A stretch of 64,000 nt of DNA from Artocarpus heterophyllus (Eukaryota; Streptophyta; Magnoliopsida; Rosales; Moraceae). Made by a program: the position numbers and the translations under genes. Positions 36,600 through 49,700 of this stretch are shown here, piece after piece. Numbering within the stretch: the first letter of the stretch is position 1; each line of letters begins with the position of its first letter. The notes under the pieces are model-generated. The model was not told the DNA's origin. It saw only the letters and a program-made list of their open reading frames with translations, and searched no databases. The stretch is from positions 18,513,679 to 18,577,678 of the forward strand of contig CM046348.1 of assembly GCA_025403435.1 (NCBI GenBank), in the 5' to 3' direction.

Positions 36600-38646
36600 A
36601 CAATTGTTGGAAACAAAGTGCGCAGCGGAATTTTAAAAAATTTTTCATCAGAGTATTTTCCAAAACACAAGTTTGACATGTTATATGTATAAATTAAACA
36701 GATCTTACTAACCTCAGTGTGCTGAAGAACCTCCGCGACCTGTGTAGAGAAGTAACGTTCCAGAAGAGCCTCAACCAACTGGTCTTCTTTGCTATTCTCT
36801 ATCCACAACCGGAGTGAGTGTGGGCTCACACGTACAGCTCTTCCACCGGTGACTCTCCTTCCAACCAATAGAGAGAACCCAAAGCTAGTGTTCGTGATTT
36901 GTGAACAAAAGCTCTCAGGGAGTTTTCAGATGCTCACTAGAAGAGTATCACTCTTAATCTCTCAAATTGATCTGAGTAAATCATTAGACTCACTCCCTTT
37001 TTATACCTATTGGTCCTTGGGGTCAGTCCATATCAGATTAGGTCTCAAAAATCGAAACAGAATCAAGTTCGGATCAATATCTGATAAGATACGCGTGAAA
37101 AACGCGTAATCTTAGCTGTCGCGGTCGGCATGCCGAACTGTGAGATAGGCAGGCCGAACTGGCCAGTTCGGCAGGCCGAACTTTCTGATCGGCAGGCCGA
37201 ACTGCCGAGAAAAAATATCCGCGAATCTTTTATTTTCCACCCGAGATTCTAAAGGATAAAGTCTCAGTTTTGATTCAAATAGCCCAATAGAAAAGATATC
37301 TGATCAAAACAAACTTTATCAAGATAATCTCTAAGAAAATAAATCAATTCACAATAATTCTACAAGTTTATCTTGTTCTAATTGTCCAAAATTAAAACAA
37401 CCGATAAACAGACAAGAATTATCCGAACGCCATAATTCAACAAGTTCATCTTGAACTAATTTCTTACATAATTAATTCAACCGATAAACAGACATGAATT
37501 ATTTGATTCTTATAAATTTTAAACCAATCTGATAAATCCGACATAAGTCACCAATTATTGGAAAAGCACGCCGTGTCGTTACAGGATTTTGTGAGCTAGC
37601 AAAGGGGACCAAAATGGACCTATAAAGTTCAAGCTCATGATAAATATGAAACCCAATATCCCAGATATACATTTCACAATTATCAACTCCAACGCTACTC
37701 CACTAAAAGCTTGGAGCTGCACTCTCGAACTTTATAGAATTACGAAGCTCGTGTAGCTAAGTCTCCATGACATATCATAGTGTATCGCATCCCCATATGA
37801 TCATCCATAATCGGCTTAAGGACAAGTTCTGTCTTACCTTCCCGATTATTTTTATCTTACGTTCCATTGTCTCACCATTAGAAAACTTACCATCTAAAGA
37901 TAGTATACCATTCGGTTACACCTATGTATCCAAATGGTTGAGCGCTCCAGTTTTCCAATTACAGGACAACGCATATAAGAGGATATCATTACTCCTAAAG
38001 AGGAGCTATGGATTCCATATCTATGAATAACAAGTCTACGCTACCAAGAGTCATGCCTCCAACGTACCGGCATGCATGCCACTATAGAGATGTGGGAGTC
38101 ACCCATTGGTACATCAAAAGACACAAGTCGAGACAACGGGCCCATTATTCATCTCAGGATTAAGATACAATACAAATGATTGTCTAAAGTGAATCGATTT
38201 GCCAAGACAGAATTATTAATCCAAATCAATTCACTTTATGTCCCGATCCAACACATCGTCACCTATGACAATGCGCCAATGTTTCTATTCACGGAGTCCA
38301 ACTCCGATGGCCAAGACAAACCATTTCCCAAAAGGAATATAGACAACATAACAATCTTTACATGAATAAAGCGCCCAACTTTATTCCCTCGATTGCGGAT
38401 CATATATTTTAGACCATCACCTTAAGAGTCGTGTCTACCGCATAATCATCCCATCATATGCCCAACTCTTAAGGTTTAGACTGACAGTGTCAGACTACTG
38501 TTTGCTTATCATACATTCAACAAATATGAACGTAAAGAGGACAATATTTTGTATATATATAAATGAATAAATTCTTTATTGATAAAAAATGTCTCCAAAA
38601 ACGTATTACATTTTTACTCCTTAGAGCATACATGTCTAACAACAAT
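36600..38646 (-). mobile_element. Solo LTR, family A, copy 2 (2037 bp, minus)
   Basis: The LTR is 36605-38641, with a perfect 5-bp target duplication ACAAT at 36600-36604 and 38642-38646. On the minus strand it starts TGTTAGACATGTATG and ends TTTCCAACA, matching 52848-54857. The minus-strand TATA box is at about 36998-37005 (TATAAAAA). Next to it, 37125-37205 holds a dense cluster of GTTCGGCAGGCC-type units in both orientations. No internal element sequence remains. Confidence 0.9.
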
Positions 38647-38882
38647 AACTCAATATATATATATATATATATTATACATAAATAAACGGTGTCACCCAAA
38701 AAATAAAGAAAAAAAAAACTAAAAAGGGCATCATAAGGGGGTCATAATATCATAAACAATGCCAACGTCACTATATTCCAATCATTTAAGGATAAATTTA
38801 ATTGATTAATAATAATAAGCTCAGAAATTAGATAGTTTACCATTTATTACTATTACTATTGCATTTCACTATTATTGATTCC
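38647..38882. other. AT-rich spacer
   Basis: Short TA run at 38653-38672 and otherwise featureless. Confidence 0.35.
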
Positions 38883-39106
38883 AACCATTTTTTATAACAC
38901 AAAAAGTTAAAACACACTTGTTTATTTTACCGTAACCAAAAATCATGTTTTTCTAAGGGTCCGTTTGGTAAATAGATTCGAATTAGTGATTTATAACCAT
39001 TTTTTATAACCCAAAAAGTTAAAACACACTTATTTATTTTACCGTAACCAAAAATCATGTTTTTCTAAGGGTCTATTTGGTAAATAGATTCGAATTAGTG
39101 ATTTGA
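38883..39106. repeat. 112-bp tandem duplication
   Basis: Two direct copies start at 38883 and 38995 and share AACCATTTTTTATAAC, AAAAATCATGTTTTTCTAAG and TTTGGTAAATAGATTCGAAT. They differ by only a few bases, so the duplication is recent. It spans the left end of a possible Harbinger-like MITE. Confidence 0.9.
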
Positions 39107-39615
39107 TTTGATTTGAATTAGTGTGATTTGAATTAGGATTTGAGTTAGTGATTTGAATTATTATCTGAATTGACGTTTACATGTGCATTTAAGTTTTAAT
39201 CTGAGTATGGAATAAAATTGAAATTTGTGTTTGAAGAAGTAGTTAAGATAGTTTTTGATTTATTAACAAATGTAATAAATCTTAATGTTAATGATCTTAG
39301 AAAATATGCAATATAGATCTTTTTTCTTTCTTCAGTAGGAACACAGTGAAAAAAGAATCATCTCAATTGGATATCAAATAAAGAAGTTATGATTTTTTTC
39401 CTCAAATATAAGAGAGAGAATTTTAATTGTTACTGTAGCAAAGATATCCGAGTATCAAATATTTAAGGAGGGATGAGAACTTTAAAAGCTTAGATTCTTA
39501 ATACTTAAATGATTAATTTTAAGAGAAATAAATATAAATCTAAAAAATTTTTGATACTTAAATTTAAATTTAAACCTATTAAATTTAAAAAATATATAAA
39601 ATAAACATACCCTAA
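38954..39615. mobile_element. Possible Harbinger-like MITE, about 650 bp
   Basis: The left end GGGTCCGTTTGG follows TAA (38954-38956). The right end, read inward, is GGGTATGTTTATTTT, preceded on that side by TAA (39613-39615). A TAA duplication and GGGTNNGTTT ends suggest PIF/Harbinger. The tandem duplication gives a second possible left end at 39069. The match between the ends is short, so this remains tentative. Confidence 0.4.
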
Positions 39616-40139
39616 ATGACCTGGTGCTGCCAGGCAACACTCAAGGCTTTTTATAGGGGGTGGGTGGGGTGAAAACAGTACATTTCCAACGTGGAACTCG
39701 TAATAAATGGTAGATTGAATTGTAAACGTGCACGCCATTAATAAACATAAGCGCATGCATAGAATGCATACCTGTGGTGCTATGTTGTGCTCATGATATG
39801 CTCCTTGACTAAGGTTTGAACTCACATGGTTGCAAATTTCTAGTCCTTTTTTTTTTTTTTAAATGAATGATTTGGTTCAATTTGGTTTGGTACAGTTTAA
39901 AATTAAACAGTTTTGTTGGTTTTTTTTTTAATAATCGGTGACTTTGTACCCTTTTTAAACGATAACTACCTAAATAAACGTCACAACTATATCAAGTAAA
40001 AACAACATTACAAGAAAACGACAAAGCAAAGAAAAAAAAAGACTACATATTTGAAATTATTCAAGCCAAAACGTTGTACAACTACAATTTTAAAACTACT
40101 TCTTTAAGTAATGCGAAATGTCTAAACTTTTGCTTCGAA
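39616..40139. other. Intergenic spacer before the acyltransferase pseudogene
   Basis: A T-tract at 39848-39861 and AT-rich DNA. No further exons of the acyltransferase were recognised. Confidence 0.35.
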
Positions 40140-40937
40140 TTTGATGCTTCTCAAATTCAGACATTGAAGGCCAGAGTCACCATTGCCCTTGGATTGGTCA
40201 GTGCGTTGCGCTGGTATGATCAATATGATCAGAAACAATTATGCAAATCTAACCTTGGAATTAAATTAACCTATTTTTAACTTGATTAATGTTTTTCTTG
40301 TGCAGCGAAACTACAGATTTTACTTAACATTTGTGGTATCCGCTTTTGCTTTTTTCATCCAGATGTTCTCCTTTACTTGCTTGAGAATCCGCCGGAGAAT
40401 GACTAACGGTGGAATGAATTTATTTGGACTGCTTAAGAACTGTCCTGAAACGCTTGCTTTGGCCTTGTTTAGCTTGGCTGCTACCATGTTCTTGGGCGGT
40501 CTTGCCGTATTTCATCTGCATCTCATACCAACAAACCAGGTTCACTTTTTTCTTAATCACATCTACTTTTATAACAATTATATGTCATTATTTTTTAATC
40601 AAGTTTTGACTATTTTCTTTATCTCACTCACACTTTTGAATTCTTCTTGCAATTAGTAATTACTGATATGAGTCGTGACAGTGATATAAAAAAAATAATC
40701 CGAACTAATACCATTTTAACAAAGTTTTTTATTATAAAAAAAATTAATCCTAAGTTCATTAGTAGCTAATTTGCGGCTATATCTTTGTTTATTTTATATA
40801 TTTAGACGGCCAATGAAAATTTCAGGCAACGATTTGCCGGTTCCAAGAGTCCTTATGACAAAGGAATTTTTGGTAACATTAAGGAGGTTTTGTTTATGCC
40901 AATGCCACCTTCTAGAGTGATCTCCGAGCAGAAGTAA
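40140..40937 (+). pseudogene. DHHC protein S-acyltransferase fragment
   Basis: Three exon remnants of a plant palmitoyltransferase can be read. The first ends at 40213 and gives SHHCPWIGQCVAL, the zinc-finger core with DHHC changed to SHHC; upstream sequence has stops and lacks the rest of the Cys-rich domain. The second (40306-40539) is open: RNYRFYLTFVVSAFAFFIQM, then LFSLAATMFLGGLAVFHLHL up to TNQ, covering the last two membrane segments. The third (40806-40937) gives TANENFRQRFAGSKSPYDKG, IFGNIKEVLF and PPSR, then stops after ISEQK. This covers the TTxE-like and NPY-like region, changed to TANE and SPY. N-terminal membrane segments are absent. It is a truncated, decayed copy of what would be a 400-plus-residue protein. 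Confidence 0.75.
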
Positions 40938-43822
40938 CATTAAGATACCACTATGCAACGGCTGCAAATGCTCATGAAGTTTGAGGAAGATATTTAGTAC
41001 ATTAATTTTCTGATGAAGATAAACCAAAAGGCCAATAGTGATATTATTACTTAATAGTACCTTAATGACGATACTAAAGTCTAAGGGTAGGAGTTATTAG
41101 ATCTATCTCTTGTTGTACTTGAAGTGAAATAGATGTTCATGATTCTATGTCGATATTCATATTTCTTTCATATAATAATAATTAGAATTTTTTCTATTTT
41201 AAATCCTATATTGTGGCGTTTCACAATCTTGGTTGAACTAAGTTCTAACTGCGAAAAGTGTATAGCTCTTAGGAGCTACATTGTAAAGTTCTCACAGTCT
41301 ATAATACAGTATTTCAGTTCAAACATAGCCTTATATATATATATGATGTGCTAGGTCTTAAACATTTATTGGTGTGGTGTGTTGGGAAGAAGCAAGGATC
41401 TTTTTGTGGGGGCTAATAATACCAACAATTAAGAACTGGTCGATTTTCACGTGTGTGGTATGGACCACGGTGTTGGATATTGAAACAGGAACATGGGTCT
41501 ATTCTTAGGAAAATCTGGTGATAGAATTTCTGTACATTCAAAATCATTGTAAATTTTACATTTCCATTCTACCAATCAAATTAATAATTCTTCTTATTGC
41601 ATTACATTAGGCATGGTGTCTGCACCCCAGGTCCACATGTTTTAGCTCCACCTTGGAGATATCAAAACTGCAAAAAAAAAAAAAAAAAAAAAAAGAGAGG
41701 AGAGATTTTAAATAAGTTAGGGCCTGCAGACAGGCATTAGTGGCTGGAAGGATGTGGCACACAGCAGATGGGCCATATTGGCATTTATTGAGGCCCAGTT
41801 TCATGGGTGTGGGATGCATGTATTAGGCCTATCATGGTTTTAATCATTTAATAGTGTAATCTGGATGTACTGGAGTGGTGGGGGGCTGAGAGAGACCGAC
41901 AGAGAGGGAAAAAGAAAAAAAAAATATACTAAAATTTTACATTGTAGCAACAAAAATTTTTAGTTAAAACTAAGAATACCAAACACCTATTAGTAGCACT
42001 GCAACACCAAAATTTCTATTAAATGTTCAATTATAAAATTTGGATTTGTGTTTTTTTCAACAACGATCCTCACCGATTGATTTTGTTTCTAACCGTTAAA
42101 TTTAGTCAAAATCGTTTTTTCTCTACATCTTATGGTTGAGAGGGGAATACCAACCGATAAATTGTTCTTTTAGTATATATGAGAAATTGTCTTTGAAATT
42201 TTTTAGTAGTTGTGCATTAACGTTAACCACAAAAGTTACATAACTGAAAAAAAAAAAACCCACAAAAGTTACATGGGAGGGACAGAGGGATTTACCAAGA
42301 TTAGAAATCCTTAACTTTTCTGGAAACTTCTCAAGGTATGTTATAGTTTAAAGTTAAACATTCTAAATGGGATTTAGGCTATAAATGGGTATAATCCCAA
42401 TTAACTGACTTGACTGAAACTGAACACAAAGTTTACCAAATAGTGTACTTGTTTACTCTTTTAATTTCTTCCAATGGGTAAAAGCCCCTTCAATTATCAG
42501 CAGTCATTTATTGCAAGCATATGTACTTGATATGTATCTTAATCCAAACAAAAGCAAGAAAAATTAGAGAGACAAGGGCCTCTTTATTCCCTTTTGGAGT
42601 TTGGATTCAGCAAATCTTAGAAAGGGCCAGGAGTTCTTCTTTTCTCTGCAATCTTAGTACAATGCTTTTTTTTATTATTATTTTTTTATTTTTTATTTTT
42701 CTTACTTTTAAGGAGAGAGAAAAATGTGAAATAAAGTTTAACCCGTTTATCAATGGTTTGGAAATGGTTTTTTTTTTTCTTTTTTTTTTTTGTCTTGATT
42801 GAGGTGTGTAAATGGTAAATGATCTAGGAATAAAGTTTGGTTCCATTTTTAAATTATAAACGTAGATAAAATATTTTATCAAGAACGATGGAAAAAGCGC
42901 TCTTTGGTCAATTTTCATTTACCCTTTTTGTTTCGAACATATTTTCACTGTTTTATGCACTTAACACATGTTTTCTTAAAGAAATTTAACCATACACAAT
43001 TTTATTAATTATATAAATTTTGAAAACAACAAAACACAATTCTAGAAACAATCCCAGTACTATTCTTAAAAAATACTTCATTTCTATTTTTATACCTAAA
43101 AACCATTTTAAAGACACTATTAAAAAAACCCTTAATTTCTCACCTGTTATCTAACGACAACTTTACGTGTGACAGTCACATAATAAGTTGTGCCATGTAC
43201 CATTTTCCCTATTGCAGACGGTTTAATAAGCCCACATGATGTTCTTTGCATTTCATGCAAAAGCTATAATTTGAAGAATGAAACTAATTAATTTATAAAA
43301 AAAGCAATCATGCATTTATCATGTGTCCCAAGTGACCAAGGAACCTTCTGTCACACTCAGACCCAAAAAGAGGGTCATCGTAATAAAAGGTGGTTCGCCA
43401 CCATATGGCTTTGATATTCATATTCCTTCCTTTTTTTTTTTACCTGCACGATATTCTACACATGAAAGGACGAATTTACCCTTTTGCTTGTTCACAAAGA
43501 CTTTCCCCAAAACGGTGTGAATCTTGATCTTGAAGTGCAAAATGAGTTTTGCGTTTGACAGAGTGCTTGGCACCTACCAAGTAGATGCATATTGGCCTCC
43601 TGCAACCGCAGGCTTTGGGGGGGTTTTGGATTGCTTAGAGCCAAACACAAGTGTTGCTGTAAAGCGACAGAGACTCTTCAATTTTGCAAGCAACGCATCC
43701 ATCCAACCAATTTTTCATTTTTTTGGCCCTTCCTTTCTTGTCCTTTTCTTTTCATCAGTATTGAAAGTTAAAGGAGTATATATGGAGAAGAATTTCTGTT
43801 GTACACGACTTCACATTATCGG
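40938..43822. other. Intergenic, no gene seen
   Basis: AT-rich with homopolymer tracts (A-run about 41669-41693, T-runs near 42668 and 42770). A partial member of the AGAGCTTTACA family lies near 41265-41320. Short frames at 43323-43859 lack any recognisable protein signature. Confidence 0.45.
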
Positions 43823-43956
43823 AAGGAATTGGAATCTCAGAATCAAATTTGTCTGGTAACTGGTTAAAGCATATGTTTCCAGCAAAACCAAGGAATTGGA
43901 ATCTCAGAATCAAATTTGTCTGGTAACTGGTTAAAGCATATGTTTCCTCCAAAACC
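43823..43956. repeat. 67-bp tandem duplication, almost identical copies
   Basis: Units start at 43823 and 43890. Both contain AAGGAATTGGAATCTCAGAA and GTCTGGTAACTGGTTAAAGC. Near-identity suggests a very recent event. Confidence 0.9.
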
Positions 43957-44992
43957 AAAAAAAAAAAAAAGGGAAAATTTTGTGATGGGTTATTTACCTT
44001 TTTATAATGTTAGATTTTAGGTTTATTTAAACAATATACTTTGAGTTTTTGATCTTATCAAATTTATACATTTAAATTAGATTTAGTACATAAATTTATG
44101 CTTTTTCTCGATCAGTTTTTAATTTTGACTTAAAATTACTAAACATACCCTCAAATTGTAATATAAGAGAACTTTAGAACCTTAAAAAAAATTTATAATA
44201 AGATTTTTGACTTAAAAATGTATAAAATACCTTAAAATAGATGTTTTGTGCGTTGTTGCTTTTGTTTTCTTCTTATTTTTTGAAAGTTTTAATTTTTTTA
44301 TCTTTTACTTAAAGATAATTTGGTCATTTTAAAGATAAAAGTAGACTATTAGTTGAGATAAGGTATAAATTTGTATATTAAATCTAATTTAAAGGTAAAA
44401 ATTCAACGAGATCAAAAAGTGAAGATATTGTTTTTAAATTAACTTAAAACAGAGTATAAAAAGATTAATATCCATGTTGTGATACTTGCAATAGAAAAAC
44501 TAATTAAGAGTATTATACAGTTCTAAACTGTTAGATCTTATCATATTCATTTCAAACAAAAAACATGCAAACTTAATAAAATTTTGGAGCAATTTGATAA
44601 ATACACTTTTAATTTCTACTACTTCTATGAAAAAAAATTTAAAACATACCGCTTTAACGAAATAAAAAGAGAAAGAGAGGAGAGTACATACGGGGAGAGA
44701 GAGGGAAGTGAGGGAAGACAAAAAGAAAGAGTTAGGTGGTAAGTTTTTTGTAGTAATAATTTAGACATATTATATGTCAAAAGTATTATAAATCAAAGGT
44801 TTGAAAAAAAAAGTAGTATAGAGCATTTGTAGTGTTAAAAATGTGGGCGTATGAAACCTTATTTTCTCAAAGTTTTGTAAATATTAGTCGGTCCAAATCT
44901 ATGCATTACAAATTTACTATAATACTATTCTCCATATAAAACATATATATATCACAAGTGACGCCGAATATTTCAGACTTGAATGGTACTGA
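43957..44992. other. Intergenic, AT-rich, no gene seen
   Basis: No coding, RNA or element signatures beyond low complexity and a GA-rich patch near 44668-44720. Confidence 0.4.
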
Positions 44993-47355
44993 GACCTTGT
45001 AACGCCCCTATATGGGGGTTAACAGTTTTTAATAAAATAAAATAAAAATAAAAATAAAGTAAAACCTTAAAAATAAAGTTGCCCGGGGCTTAAATGAAAA
45101 CTCTCAAATCAAAAATAAAAATATAAACGACAATTAAACCACAGTTTAATGTAGCACCTTAAATTTAATAATATAAACTGTCGTCATCATCATTTTAACC
45201 CTCAACGCATTTTAATACAGTCACAGAAAGTAACAATTGTTGCTTACATTATCATGAAGAACATTCTTAACAATTGAAGCAGTCCCAATGTAATATAGCT
45301 ACATCGCTTCCTCAACTATTTTTCTCGTAGCCACCTCACACTTAGTGAATCCTGAAAAGATACAAATATAAGGGAATGAGCGACAATATGCTCAGTAGAG
45401 AAAACCATTACTCACCTTTAGGTTTTTATCATTACCACATTAAAACCTGCATGGTTAGTTAATACTCATCATTATCCAGATTATGAGATTTATTATAATC
45501 ATATTCCGTGGATACCATAGTTAATCATTACCGAGTTTCATACATATACATATATACAAATATTATAGTTCATCATTATTCCTAGGTACCCACGTTCAAT
45601 AGAGTATCACTCAACTCATCGAAACCCAAATGGGCACGCTTGATCACCCTCTAAACATTCTAAGGGTGTTCCGGTGAGGGGACATCAAGCCCCGAGTCCT
45701 CACCAAGTCGATTCCTGTACAGTGTGTTCTGGGACTTTCAACCCAAGGAAGCGTCATCACCTTCCCCCTATTTTACCTTTTAGGGTATTCATGCCCAAGG
45801 ACGTAACCGCCGCCTTCTTCACGTCTCACCATTGCTCTATATTTAATCATTATTAATAGAGTCAGTTTTTCTAACCATGCTTCTCCATTTATAACATGTG
45901 TCAATTCATTATGTTCATCGCCGTACAATACAAGACGAGTCCATGTCATAGTTTCATATGTGATACTCATATAATATCAGTTCAACATAGATATATATAT
46001 ATATATATATATATCTTGCGATAAAACAATCAATTTTAATTCTATAAAAACCTCACAAAAGATGAGTAATAGAATCCCTACCTTTCAAGCTTATCAACAA
46101 TCTTTTAATCCTGGAATCAATTAACATTAGCTCCATACTCCCTTGATCCTAAGGCGTGCATAAGGACAATTAAAACTAAAGCACAACATACAACTACATT
46201 CATATATAAATCATGTGTAAATCTATCTTACTAGTATGCCATTAAAGCTTTTATGTAAATCTCTTTTGAATACCACAGTAAACAATTTTTGTCTTAACAC
46301 AATATAAAATGTAAACAAGTAATCTATATGTTTTAGTCCCTAATAAGATTCATCAATCACTTAGGATAATATTGGAAAGGTTGTAAGACATTAAGGAATT
46401 AGGTGGTGAGCAAAGTGGGTTCTTGGTTCAGGTTAGCAGCTAGTATACCATAGCAAACTGAGAGGTTTACTAGTTTCCAATCCGAAAATTGAATAATTCA
46501 TAGAAAATAAAATACAACTCCGATTTAGGTTTATGATAGCTCGTTAGAAAGCTTAGGATGTCTACTTTTTAAATATGCAAACCAATTTATAAAATTTATT
46601 TTAATTTAATATTAGAATTTCAAGAAAGAGCCACTGCCCATAAAGGTATTACAAAGTTTAACAATATAAATTTTCTGTCTACAGCGTATACACTTAGACT
46701 TTAAACATATACTTAGGTTTAAGAACGCAAATTTGAATAATCCTTGAGTATAAACAAAAAAAATTATAAATGAAAGACTAAATTTGTTCAAATGATTCTA
46801 AACTCAGATTATGGCTAGTTGAAAGCTTGAAATGGCTTCAAAATAGGTTCCTTGACTTCGGTATAGTTGAAATTATTACTCAAATGGAGGTGATGGTGGT
46901 TGATTTTTATGGCTGCCTTGAAGAAGTTCTCTAAGTATTTTGCTTCAGCAAAGAAATGAGAAGAATAGTGTGGGAACCATGGAAGAAAAAGGAAGAAAAG
47001 ATGAAGTCTTTGAAGAGAGGTGATAGAAGCAATTATGGAGGAGACATGTCGGAGTATGTTACGAAAGAAATAAAGAAAATGAGGTTCAAGAGTAGTTGGA
47101 AAAAATATCCTCATGTCTCTTGTGGAGACTTTAGCGCATATAATGCCAAAATGATATTTTTGAAATTTATTAGAAGTTCTAAGGCTTTTCAGTAAACATA
47201 CTAAATAAGTATAGGAGAATTTTAGAAAATTTAAAAATAGATAGAAATAAATATTGTGAAATAGATTTTAAATGAAACAAATTTTTGATTGGCACACTAA
47301 AAATTAATTTAATTACCTTAATACCCGTTAGGAGAATAACGGGTGTCACAGACCT
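44993..47355. mobile_element. Solo LTR, family B, copy 2 (2353 bp)
   Basis: The LTR is 44998-47350. It begins TGTAACGCCCC and ends GGGTGTCACA, with a perfect 5-bp duplication GACCT at 44993-44997 and 47351-47355. It is homologous to 32151-34528 in the same orientation. A TA microsatellite (about 45991-46013) lies inside it. No internal retrotransposon region remains, so this is a product of LTR-LTR recombination. Confidence 0.9.
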
Positions 47356-49700
47356 ATATGTCTAATTAACACATTCCATTAATAATATACCTAAAGTGAC
47401 ATTATTTCAACCTAGTACTTTTTTTTAAAACAATTCGAGTGCATATCTATTGAGGAAAATTATACTACATGTCCGATTATTATGTTGATATTAAAATTTA
47501 AACACAAATTTAAGAACATTTCAAAAATAGTCATAGTTACATAATAATTATAAGTAATTATTATAATAATGTCACATTTCGTACTATATAATTATAAAGT
47601 AAATATTTGATTGATATTGTTTTAACTGTATATAAAATAATCACACATTGAAACTATATTCTAATTTTTAAAAATAATTAAAATTAAAAATATTAATTTA
47701 AAATTATAACACGTAAAAATTTTACATTATAATTATTAAAAGTTTTACTACATTTATTGATTGAAACGTAAAAAACAAGACGCCAATCAAACCAAAAGAA
47801 AAGTTGGAGGCTCCCACCATCTCTAGCTGTTGCGTTAAAGAGCGGGGCGAGTGGGTCCCACCCAAGTATAGAGCTTACCACTTATTACTATCTGGAGCTA
47901 GGGCTGGCATGGCCCGCCAACATTGCTGGTCAACGATACGTAGAGGTGTAGTTTATACGGTGAGTTTTTCTTCTTCAGTCTTTTCCATTAATGCAAGTGC
48001 AATTTGTAATTTGCAACCAAAGATTTTCCATTCAATTTTTTTTTTAAAGATCCTAGCTACCGCTTTCACTGTTATATTGGATATTAGTTTCTTTTTTGGA
48101 TCGTTAAATAAAGTGATTTGAGACCCAGGAATTCATTTATGGCCTCTTTGTCTTAAGCGCGATTATCTATGATATACTTTTGAGATCCAAAATAATTAAC
48201 AGAACTATATTCTCCACACCTTTTGGATGCTAAAGTTTACACAAGCAGCATTTGTAAAAGGTTGAAAAATTAAGCATAAGGTTATGGGTCTTATGTCAAT
48301 ATCATTCCTTGTATTTATCCGCTAACATATTTTCATTACAGTTGCAATAGTAACTAAAAAAATTCATGAAGTTTGTTACCAATAAAAACAAAATCATCTT
48401 TGTGTCTTTCATGGTAGGATATATATTTTTATCCTACTAGTATACACTACTATTTTAAGTACTAGATTATTTTTTTAATGGTCTAATATGTAAGTGTTTA
48501 TCTTGAAAATCTGATCAAGCATGTGATGTATAATTGTTTTTAATCACAAATTAAACCATTAAAAAATTAATCTAACATGCTTAAGGTGATTGAAAGAGTG
48601 GTTTGAACTCTATAATTTAAACCACATACAGTTAAAGCTCTCACATGCTACATTATAAAGTAAACACATGCTACCGAGTAAAGTTCTCACATGTTACATT
48701 GTTCGGTTCAACCTCTAGAATTAAAACTCCTTCTAAACACCTTAAAGTTAACAATACCTACCTACAAAGTAAAAATACATGCCCTATGATAAACTTTTTC
48801 AAAAAAACAAATATATCCTAAAATTAAAAAAAAAGACTTTACATGAGATTTATGCGTTTCTATATTATTATGCCACAAAATTTATCATAGAATAAGCATT
48901 TCTCATTATCGGTAGACATAGTTATTTTAACTATCAGATTAAGTTCCCAACGGTCTTATGACTAAAAACAGTTCTGAGTCATGTGTTGTAAATTTTTAAC
49001 ATACTTATAGATTAGATTATTAAAATATTAATTCAATAGTTAAAATAACAATATTTACAGATAGGAAAAAAAATACATGTCCTACCATAAGATTAATATC
49101 ACAACCTCCTAATATTATTGTCAACACCTTTCTTTCTTTTCTATTGCTTACCTTTTCAAGTACTTTTTCGAATAATCATAACATGGCATGAAATTGCACA
49201 TTAATTTCTCACAACTAGAACATGGGAAGATTAATTCAAGACTAATTAAAAGGGCACCTTTGCTTCTCCATTCATTTAGGGATAAAAAGATTTTTTCTTG
49301 AGCTTGGAGTCCAAATGAAATCTTATAAGTTACAATATATGCTTATGATCAACATCCAAACTCGGAAAAATCATCAGAGAAACATAGATTTAAATTTATG
49401 CACTGCATTCATTTTATCATTTTATGATTTTCAAGATCTGTTCAAAGACAATTAGTCCAAACCGACCAATATCGTGACATTCAATAAACGTAATTTAATA
49501 TTAATTTTCCCATATTCAAATTTGTTTTAGGAATTTAAAATACACATCATTATATACATTTCCATTTTTTTTTTTAGTTTTACTTGTACAAACTGCATGT
49601 TTCCAAGAGCCTCTATCCAAACAAATTAATTAAACATCTGACTGACAAAATTAATTAACCAAAGTTTAAGTCCCTTAAATAAGAGACAAAATGACGAAAA
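47356..49700. other. Intergenic, no gene seen
   Basis: AT-rich. A frame at 47804-48121 crosses a slightly GC-richer patch but has no recognisable features. Confidence 0.4.
48581..48745. repeat. Small dispersed repeat, AGAGCTTTACA family (inverse orientation)
   Basis: It contains TTAAAGCTCTCACATGCTAC and AGTAAAGTTCTCACATGTTA, with an extra degenerate unit between them. The left end CTTAAGGTGATTGAAAG and the inverted right end CTTTAAGGTGTTTAGAAGG pair as terminal inverted repeats, supporting a MITE origin. Confidence 0.6.
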
